A DNA stretch of 64,000 bases, taken from positions 1 to 64,000 of the forward strand of contig CBDUTJ010000005.1 in assembly GCA_965370415.1 (NCBI GenBank), read 5' to 3'. The position numbers and the translations under genes were made by a program. Positions 58,689 through 64,000 of the stretch are shown here, piece by piece; within the stretch, counting starts at the first letter, position 1; every line of letters begins with the position of its first letter. The notes below the pieces were generated by a model, which did no database searches, was not told the origin of the DNA, and worked only from the letters and a program-made list of their open reading frames with translations. The stretch comes from JACNIV01 sp965370415. Its GTDB lineage: Bacteria > Cloacimonadota > Cloacimonadia > Cloacimonadales > TCS61.

Positions 58689-59654
58689 ATGGAAATAATA
58701 TTTTTGGGTACATCATCAGGAACACCTACAAGAACAAGAAATGTATCGGGAATCGCAATCAAAATGATAAATTCAAAGTCATGGAATCTTGTAGATTGCG
58801 GTGAAGGTACACAACATCAAATATTAAAAACCAATTTAACCTTAAATAATTTACAAGCTATCTTTATTACACATGTACATGGAGATCACTGCTATGGTCT
58901 TCCTGGATTACTGGCAAGTACAACAATGTCAGGTCGTACTAACCCTTTGACTATCATTGCTCCAGGTACACTCAAAAGTTTTTTAGAAAACGCACAGAAA
59001 GTAACTCAAACGAGGCTTTCTTTTGAAATAAATTTTATAAGTATTGAAAATATTTCTAAATTTATTGAAGTTGAAGAATTTGATATTGAAGTAGTTAATT
59101 TATCACACCGAGTATCCTCATATGCTTTTGGTTTTATTGAAAAAAACATTAAGCCCAAACTCAATATTAAGAAATTAAAGAAAGAGGATATTGAACCGGG
59201 ACCTGCCTGGGGTACTCTGCAAAATAGAGAAGATGTTTTACTTCCAGGTGGCAAAAAACTAAAAAGTCAGGATTATCTATTGGAAGAAAGAAAACCAAGA
59301 AAAATTATTGTGAGTGGAGACAACGATGATCCATGGTTACTTTCAGAGTGTTCGAAGTCAGCCCAAGTATTAGTACATGAGGTAACATATACTTATAAGG
59401 TGGCAGAGAAAATGGCGAAAGCACAGCATAGTTCTGCTAAATTGGTTTCTCTGTTTGCAAAAGAACTATCCATCCCAAATTTAGTGTTGACCCATTTTAG
59501 TCCACGATATAAAAGTGTAAATACTACTAAGTCATCAATTAAAGATATAGAGAATGAGGCAAGAGAGTTCTATGATGGAAATCTTTTTTTGGCAAATGAT
59601 TTCGATGTGTTTCACCTTAATCGAAATGGTAAGCTAGTAAATGTTGAGCTATAA
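58689..59654 (+). CDS. rnz: Ribonuclease Z-like metallo-beta-lactamase
   Basis: A 321-residue MBL-fold nuclease of the tRNase Z family, which trims 3' ends of pre-tRNA. Metal motifs: THVHGDHCYGLPGLL (HxHxDH, about 60-67), His in NLSHRVSSYAFGF, Asp in IVSGDNDDPW and the final His in LTHFSPRY, with HEVTYTY and QHSSAKL. The DNDDPW part differs from the usual SGDT. The gene is more AT-rich than pepF and mnmH and lacks a clear ribosome-binding site. It could be the housekeeping RNase Z or a divergent relative belonging to the accessory island. Confidence 0.8.
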   Translation: MEIIFLGTSSGTPTRTRNVSGIAIKMINSKSWNLVDCGEGTQHQILKTNLTLNNLQAIFITHVHGDHCYGLPGLLASTTMSGRTNPLTIIAPGTLKSFLENAQKVTQTRLSFEINFISIENISKFIEVEEFDIEVVNLSHRVSSYAFGFIEKNIKPKLNIKKLKKEDIEPGPAWGTLQNREDVLLPGGKKLKSQDYLLEERKPRKIIVSGDNDDPWLLSECSKSAQVLVHEVTYTYKVAEKMAKAQHSSAKLVSLFAKELSIPNLVLTHFSPRYKSVNTTKSSIKDIENEAREFYDGNLFLANDFDVFHLNRNGKLVNVEL

Positions 59655-59696
59655 ATCTGGCATAAAAAATTGTTCCACCTGACATTTTTCCACTAC

Positions 59697-59750
59697 GTTC
59701 CAAAATGCAGGTGCTTAATAAATGCGAAAGGTTTCGAATAAATCTTTTTC
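59697..59750 (-). pseudogene. Remnant of CHAD gene 3' end
   Basis: Read on the minus strand, KDLFETFRIY, stop, AP matches the end of the CHAD protein at 63077 (KKDFFETFRIYSAPEIQ). At DNA level 59708-59735 and 63130-63157 agree in 27 of 28 bases. The rest of the gene is absent. Confidence 0.7.
59708..59735 (-). repeat. Direct repeat of CHAD 3' end, left copy
   Basis: A 28-base stretch (CAGGTGCT then AATAAATGCGAAAGGTTTC) repeated at 63130-63157 in the same orientation with one mismatch. The two copies bound the accessory island. Confidence 0.75.
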
Positions 59751-59834
59751 ATTTGACATTAATAATTTATTTAGCGGTATTGACAAAGTTTTCTAATGAG
59801 GAAAAATAATGTTATGTATTGTCTATTTAAGCAG
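59737..59834 (+). repeat. Duplicated leader sequence, copy A
   Basis: A ~98-base sequence repeated at 60228-60326 with roughly 85% identity, starting AATAAATCTTTTTCATTTGACA and including GAGGAAAAATAATG. It contains TTGACA (59753-59758) and a possible leader ORF start, and lies upstream of the 69-residue membrane protein gene. Confidence 0.85.
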
Positions 59835-59874
59835 TCTAAAGTATGTTGAATGCCAACAAAAGGAGAAAATATGA
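59809..59874 (+). CDS. Candidate 21-residue leader peptide
   Basis: ATG 59809 after GAGGAAAAATA opens MLCIVYLSSLKYVECQQKEK then I, stop. Its TGA overlaps the ATG of the next gene (ATGA), allowing coupling. Copy B of the repeat has a similar start, MLIIVNLSRI, stop (60301-60333). Conservation of M-L-x-I-V-x-L-S suggests it may be translated; very short, so uncertain. Confidence 0.35.
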   Translation: MLCIVYLSSLKYVECQQKEKI

Positions 59875-60080
59875 AAAAACAAAAAATCATTGTTAAAGTA
59901 GCAGGAGTAATAGTTTTTCTAATTTGCCTTTATGCGTTCTTCCTGGGCAACAAAATATTCAGTGGTCAATTCGAGAATGATGGAATTGCCTGGTACTTCC
60001 TGGCTAAAGGTGTTTTTTGTTCAATCTCTCTATTTCTATCGGTTTATATTCTGGAAGCTGTAAGGGACATTAAAAAATAG
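59871..60080 (+). CDS. Small two-helix membrane protein
   Basis: A 69-residue protein: short basic N terminus, membrane helix about 8-26 (VAGVIVFLICLYAFFLG), a loop with FSGQFENDGIAWYF, and a second helix about 43-60 (VFCSISLFLSVYILEAV). The ATG follows AAGGAG. It sits between the two copies of a duplicated leader. Toxin-like or signalling membrane peptides have such a layout, but I see no specific match. Confidence 0.6.
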   Translation: MKKQKIIVKVAGVIVFLICLYAFFLGNKIFSGQFENDGIAWYFLAKGVFCSISLFLSVYILEAVRDIKK

Positions 60081-60457
60081 ATTAGGTCTTTTAACCTTCA
60101 GAACAGTTTACACACAGAGATATTCTTTCCCATAAACTTTCGGAACGGTTGAATCAAACAGAAGGAACCGTTGAAAAAGTTCAGCAAGAAGAAAAGTCTT
60201 TTAAACTTTTTCAAGGTTTAGCAGGTAAATAAATCTTTTTCATTTGACATTAATGATTTATTTAGCGATATTGGCAAAGTATTCTAATAAGGAAAAAATA
60301 ATGTTAATTATTGTTAATTTGAGCAGGATATGAAATTATAAGCAGTAGAATATTATGCTGGGCTATAGAATAATAAATAATTTAGCTAGTTAGGTGTAAT
60401 GAAGTGGCAAATAAGACTATTTTACACGAAATTGGATAGTAAGTAGATATTATTAAT
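60081..60457. other. Intergenic stretch with hairpin and leader copy B
   Basis: No gene beyond a 10-residue leader-like frame (60301-60333). A long inverted repeat AACC-TTGAAAAAGTT / AACTTTTTCAA-GGTT spans 60166-60218. Copy B of the leader repeat follows at 60228-60326. Fragments similar to GGAACGGTT hairpins appear at 60142-60170. The operon at 60458 starts without a ribosome-binding site. Confidence 0.55.
60228..60326 (+). repeat. Duplicated leader sequence, copy B
   Basis: Second copy of the 59737-59834 sequence, with TTGACA at 60244-60249 and AAGGAAAAAATAATG. It keeps the leader start but no membrane protein gene follows; the next gene starts 130 bases on. Confidence 0.85.
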
Positions 60458-60904
60458 ATGAAGAAATATTTACCAGAATCGACAAAAATGTTTAATCTTG
60501 AATCTGATTTTGTAAATGAATTTCAGATTACTTTGGATGATTTTAATACACCATTTTCAATAAAAAACTACGCTTGTGAATTTAATTATTTAAGTGGCAG
60601 AATAGATATTATAGCAACAAATAAAAACAAATACTTATATGCTTTTGAAGTAAAATTATCAAAATGGAAAGATGCTTTACAACAAGCATACCGTAACTCA
60701 TCCTTTACTCATTTTTCTTATGTTTTATTACCATCATACTCCTTGAAGAATGCTCTAAAATTTGAGGAAGAATTTAAAATAAGAAGAATTGGACTCTGTA
60801 CAGTGATAAATTTCCAATTGACCATAGTTATCAAAGCTCCTAGAAACAAACCAATACAACCTTGGTTAACTTCATCTGCCTTGAATTATATCTACAGTAA
60901 ATAA
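60458..60904 (+). CDS. PD-(D/E)XK nuclease-like protein, first gene of the island operon
   Basis: A 148-residue protein with a restriction-endonuclease-like core: Asp50 in GRIDIIATNK, Glu64 and Lys66 in YAFEVKLSKW, then a helix with Gln (ALQQAYRNSSF) and a strand SYVLLPSYS. No transmembrane or DNA-binding extension is visible. It is one base from the kinase gene, so the three genes 60458-62919 form one operon. Function unknown; cleavage of nucleic acid is inferred from the motif only. AT-rich. Confidence 0.75.
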   Translation: MKKYLPESTKMFNLESDFVNEFQITLDDFNTPFSIKNYACEFNYLSGRIDIIATNKNKYLYAFEVKLSKWKDALQQAYRNSSFTHFSYVLLPSYSLKNALKFEEEFKIRRIGLCTVINFQLTIVIKAPRNKPIQPWLTSSALNYIYSK

Positions 60905-60905
60905 A

Positions 60906-61763
60906 ATGGCGTACCAGCCGAGATTTCAAGCTATTGCTCTAGAATTATCAAAAAAATTTAAATTTTCTAATCCAACTTTTGCAGGAAAAGGTGCCTATAA
61001 AGAAACCTTTAAAGTTGTAAATAAGAATGGGAAAAACAATGCCTTAAAAATCTTTGATCCTAGAAAATGTAACACTGAAAGAACGGATCGAGAAATTGAA
61101 GCCATGAAAAAATGCCAGCATGAATCGATAGGAAAACTTATAGGATATGGAAGTATTGCTCTAAGAAATTATCCAAAAGTCATTTTTTCGGTTGAGGATT
61201 TTTTCGAAGGAGGGACGTTAACAGATAAGATTAGAAACAAACAATTGGATTGCCAAATGGTTAAAGACCTAGCTGTACGTATAACCAAAGCTATAAATCA
61301 TTTAAAAGAACGGAACCTAGTTCACCGAGATATTAAACCAGAGAATATAATGTTTGATAAAAAGGGAAACCCCATTTTGGTTGACTTTGGATTAGTAAGG
61401 AATCTATCTCGAAGTTCATTAACTATGGATTGGGTTCCTCGTGGTCCAGGTACCCCTTTATACTCATCGCCAGAACAATTGAATAATGATAAATTCTTAA
61501 TAGATTGGAGATCAGACCAATTTTCTCTCGGCATCGTACTAAGTTATTGTACCTATCGCTTTCATCCTTATATGGAACCAAATGGTAATGAAGCGCAAGC
61601 CGTTTTCGATGTATCTATGCGAAAAGATCCTTCGAATGGTTTTTTGGATTTTATAAAAACTGAGAATTATATGCCACTTGGTAAAATGATTTCCCCGTGG
61701 CCAATTAAAAGATATTATTATCCAGAAAATCTTGTAGAGGATTTAAATAAAATGGGAGGATAG
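60906..61763 (+). CDS. Ser/Thr protein kinase of the island operon
   Basis: A 285-residue Hanks-type kinase without transmembrane segment. Visible motifs are the Gly loop GKGAYKETFKVV, Lys in NALKIFDPR, catalytic HRDIKPEN (about 140-147), DFG (about 160), and the activation-loop end GTPLYSSPEQ with GVLSY-like SLGIVLSYCTYR. All catalytic residues are present. It starts one base after the nuclease-like gene. In phage-defence systems kinases sense or trigger nucleases; here that role is inference. Confidence 0.92.
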   Translation: MAYQPRFQAIALELSKKFKFSNPTFAGKGAYKETFKVVNKNGKNNALKIFDPRKCNTERTDREIEAMKKCQHESIGKLIGYGSIALRNYPKVIFSVEDFFEGGTLTDKIRNKQLDCQMVKDLAVRITKAINHLKERNLVHRDIKPENIMFDKKGNPILVDFGLVRNLSRSSLTMDWVPRGPGTPLYSSPEQLNNDKFLIDWRSDQFSLGIVLSYCTYRFHPYMEPNGNEAQAVFDVSMRKDPSNGFLDFIKTENYMPLGKMISPWPIKRYYYPENLVEDLNKMGG

Positions 61764-61764
61764 A

Positions 61765-62919
61765 ATGTCTTCATACATGCAAATGGGACACGACACAGAA
61801 AATCTTGTTGGAGAGCATGATTTAGACTTTACTGGTATCGTACTTAGTCCCGTTAACAGAAATCCTAGTGAAATGGTTAATAAAATCAAAACATTTCGGG
61901 ATAAAGGTAATTATGACATTATATTAGATTCTCAACTATATTTTCCATCTTGCACTCGTAGAAAACTGAAAGATTTCCCATATTTTCCTAAAGATTTAGA
62001 AACAAGTGATACTTCTTCCATTAGTTGGTGGCATAATATCATTAAGAAGTTATTTAATTACGCTAAAAATTTGGATATTAATGCAATTACATCTCCTATT
62101 ATCATGCCAAAATATTTCACAGAGAATTATTATGATCTATCAGTCGAAATTGCGAACAATCTTTATTCTCTATCTAGTAACTCAGATAAAAGGATTTACC
62201 AAACAGCGATAATAGATTTTACTCTACTCAACAAACCTGAGTATGTTTTGAGATTAACCTCTATTTTATCTAAATCAGAATGCAAATCGTTCTACCTTAT
62301 TTTTATTTCCGATAACCCGCCACGAAATGAAATCTGTGATGATGCGGATTTACTTGGGGCAATGAACTTAATTAAGGAATTCAAAACAATTGGTAAAAAA
62401 GTATTTATAGCATTTTGTTCTTCCGATATGGTGCTCTTTAAAACCGCAGGAGCGGATAATTGCTCAACAGGAAAATTTTTTAACTTACGAAGGTTTACTA
62501 AGTCTAGATTTGAAGAACCTACTGGTGGTGGTGGTCAATTACCATATTGGTTCGAGGAAGGTTTGTTTGCTTTTTTAAGAGAAGCCGATTTATTAAGGAT
62601 AAGAAACAAAAAAATAGACGATCTCATTGAAGTTGGTTTCTCTAAAAATTACTGGAGTGATAAAATATTAGAGCAATTTTCTAACCAACCTCAAAAAGCT
62701 TGGCTTTCATTAGCATGGAGACAATATCTTTCTTGGTTTTGGCAAATGGAAGAAAAGATAACTCAGGGAATAGACATAGCAGAAATTGAGGGAATTCTTT
62801 TTCAAGCTGATAAAAATTGGAGTAAACTAGATGAAAACAAGATTTTTCTTGAAGAGAGAAAAAATAATGGAGAATGGATACGTGCTTGGCTACAAGCTTT
62901 AGCAAATTTTCAAGGTTAA
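61765..62919 (+). CDS. Unknown 384-residue protein of the island operon
   Basis: ATG 61765 follows GGAGG placed inside the end of the kinase gene, with a one-base gap. Alternating helices and strands (FTGIVLSPVN; YDIILDSQLYFPS; FYLIFISDNPPR; KVFIAFCSSDMVLF) hint at a TIM barrel, followed by a Gly loop TGGGGQLPYWFEEGLFAFLR and a helical end with WLSLAWRQYLSWFWQ. Resemblance to a tRNA-guanine transglycosylase-like barrel is only an impression. Not recognised; likely substrate or effector partner of the kinase. Confidence 0.75.
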   Translation: MSSYMQMGHDTENLVGEHDLDFTGIVLSPVNRNPSEMVNKIKTFRDKGNYDIILDSQLYFPSCTRRKLKDFPYFPKDLETSDTSSISWWHNIIKKLFNYAKNLDINAITSPIIMPKYFTENYYDLSVEIANNLYSLSSNSDKRIYQTAIIDFTLLNKPEYVLRLTSILSKSECKSFYLIFISDNPPRNEICDDADLLGAMNLIKEFKTIGKKVFIAFCSSDMVLFKTAGADNCSTGKFFNLRRFTKSRFEEPTGGGGQLPYWFEEGLFAFLREADLLRIRNKKIDDLIEVGFSKNYWSDKILEQFSNQPQKAWLSLAWRQYLSWFWQMEEKITQGIDIAEIEGILFQADKNWSKLDENKIFLEERKNNGEWIRAWLQALANFQG

Positions 62920-63076
62920 ACAATTTTATTTAATAGCCACACCATAACCCCTAACTGAAACACTAATATGTGAAACAAATAATTTTATGCCCCAATAAGC
63001 TCAATCACTCTATCACCGCTACGTGGTTTATACTACCTTCACCCCTTCATCACCATCATCAAAATCTGCGGGATCA

Positions 63077-64000
63077 TCATTCCTGCAATATTGAATCATA
63101 AAAAAGAGCGTGGAAGATCTTTTGTATTTCAGGTGCTGAATAAATGCGAAAGGTTTCAAAGAAATCTTTCTTTACTAATTTCTGTTTTTCGTTTAGTTTT
63201 CTGGTCAAAATTCCAATTGTAAAAATCGTGTCTTTTTCTCCGCTTTCTTTAATGGTTAATTGTTCTGCAAATTTCTTTAACATTTCCTGATGTACTGCCA
63301 GGTCATGATAATCCCCCAGGTTATCCTGTAACTTCTTCAATTTCTTTATCAAAATCTGCATTTGGGCTTGAGGAAAAAGTGAGTTAAAAAATTCCAGAAG
63401 ATAGCGCAACTTTTTACCTGCTATTCTCAACCGATGCAGTAGTTCATCCGAGGGAGTTACTAATATATTTTTTCCAAATTCCAGCACTTTTTGATTTCTC
63501 TGGTAGATGACGTTTCGTGCAATAATGATGATCGGCTTTTTTTCTGTAGCTGTCAGATCTTTGGCATTTATTTTTGTATTCAGGTAAAACTCCCATTCAC
63601 CAATTATTCGTTTATATCTTACAGATTTTAATATCTTAATAACTAATGCAATTTCACATTTTCTTTTACATTTTAAATCTTCAAAAAAAGGATTTAGATA
63701 ATCCCGCCTGTTTTCCGGCAGCATCTTTTTATATTGGTCTTCTTTAAGTAAAAAGACGTCGATATCACGCAATAGATTGGTCGATTGACCTAAATAGGAA
63801 AAATCCCTTTTTGCTTTTTGTACGATGTTTTTATCCAGAATATTTTTTATCTGACCCAATGCTGAACGTGTTCGCCGGACAGACACTCTGAAGTCATGTA
63901 AGAACTCTGTATCGAAATCATTAATAATGCCATTTTCATTTTTCTTCATTATTTGTAATAAATAACGATATATCTTTCTTAAAGCCTGTCCTGCAGGTAA
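63077..64000 (-). CDS. CHAD-domain protein, 5' end outside window
   Basis: The frame is open to the last base of the window: before the ATG at 63949 it reads LPAGQALRKIYRYLLQI, which fits the start of a CHAD helix, so the gene continues upstream. CHAD features: FLHDFRVSVRRTRSALG, RLRIAGKKLRYLLEFF and KLQDNLGDYHDLAVH, with the conserved basic and His residues that bind polyphosphate. An N-terminal CYTH domain may precede it outside the window. The 3' end is duplicated at 59697-59750. Confidence 0.88.
   Translation of the reverse strand, partial: LPAGQALRKIYRYLLQIMKKNENGIINDFDTEFLHDFRVSVRRTRSALGQIKNILDKNIVQKAKRDFSYLGQSTNLLRDIDVFLLKEDQYKKMLPENRRDYLNPFFEDLKCKRKCEIALVIKILKSVRYKRIIGEWEFYLNTKINAKDLTATEKKPIIIIARNVIYQRNQKVLEFGKNILVTPSDELLHRLRIAGKKLRYLLEFFNSLFPQAQMQILIKKLKKLQDNLGDYHDLAVHQEMLKKFAEQLTIKESGEKDTIFTIGILTRKLNEKQKLVKKDFFETFRIYSAPEIQKIFHALFYDSILQE
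63130..63157 (-). repeat. Direct repeat of CHAD 3' end, right (in-gene) copy
   Basis: In-gene partner of 59708-59735; 27 of 28 bases agree, and looser similarity extends about 15 bases further. It lies within the last 30 codons of the CHAD gene. Confidence 0.75.

Overview
The window is an AT-rich bacterial chromosome segment from a Gram-negative (diderm) anaerobe-like organism. An ADP-heptose:LPS-type glycosyltransferase, a lipoprotein and a small beta-barrel-like protein argue for an outer membrane. Gene content and style (lysine-rich proteins, a large TPR/sigma-54 regulator, a DUF6754-type membrane cluster, split corrinoid methyltransferase genes, strong AGGAGG ribosome-binding sites) fit an uncultured FCB-affiliated lineage such as Cloacimonadota. 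That placement is inference; no rRNA gene is present to test it. Both ends cut through genes: a DUF6754-like protein on the left and a CHAD-domain protein on the right.

Layout. 1-4977 (+): four consecutive genes for an uncharacterised membrane assembly, closed by a strong terminator. 5.0-11.0 kb: glycosyltransferase, TrmH-family methyltransferase, exported coiled-coil protein, thioesterase, MgtE, a lipoprotein and a small envelope protein. 11.1-27.1 kb (-): one long translation/transcription cluster, tuf-rpsJ-rplCDWB-rpsS-rplV-rpsC-rplP-rpmC-rpsQ-rplNXE-rpsZ-rpsH-rplFR-rpsE-rpmD-rplO-secY-map-infA-rpmJ-rpsMKD-rpoA-rplQ. rpsL, rpsG and fusA are not next to tuf and adk is not between secY and map. 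27.1-31.5 kb: a hairpin-rich intergenic stretch, a 45-residue basic protein, and a single-chain restriction-modification enzyme with a small membrane protein. 31.6-47.7 kb (-): DNA repair (HhH-GPD glycosylase, DinG-type helicase/exonuclease), a 1,415-residue sigma-54 activator, a heptosyltransferase, a GxxExxY gene bracketed by inverted repeats, alaS, and a heterodimeric ABC exporter. 47.9-52.3 kb (-): CBS protein and a split, corrinoid-dependent methyl-transfer set (MttB-like methyltransferase, B12-reactivation domain, corrinoid protein, homocysteine S-methyltransferase). 52.4-55.6 kb (-): an ABC-gene fragment, a PLD-like protein, glyQ without glyS, glnA. 55.7-59.7 kb (+): oligoendopeptidase, MnmH/SelU, RNase Z. 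59.7-63.1 kb: an AT-rich accessory island with duplicated leader sequences and a tightly packed nuclease-kinase-unknown operon, bounded by direct repeats of the CHAD gene 3' end.

Most unusual points. (1) A ~470 bp repeat-bounded unit carrying a PD-(D/E)XK (GxxExxY) gene, with related ~32 bp repeats also sitting in frame inside alaS and inside the B12-reactivation gene, translated in opposite orientations. (2) The 60.5-62.9 kb three-gene operon (PD-(D/E)XK protein, Ser/Thr kinase, unknown 384-residue protein), which looks like a candidate defence or signalling system. (3) All non-ATG starts among the ribosomal protein genes fall in small-subunit genes. (4) Ribosomal protein L30 carries a ~100-residue Lys/Pro/Thr tail.
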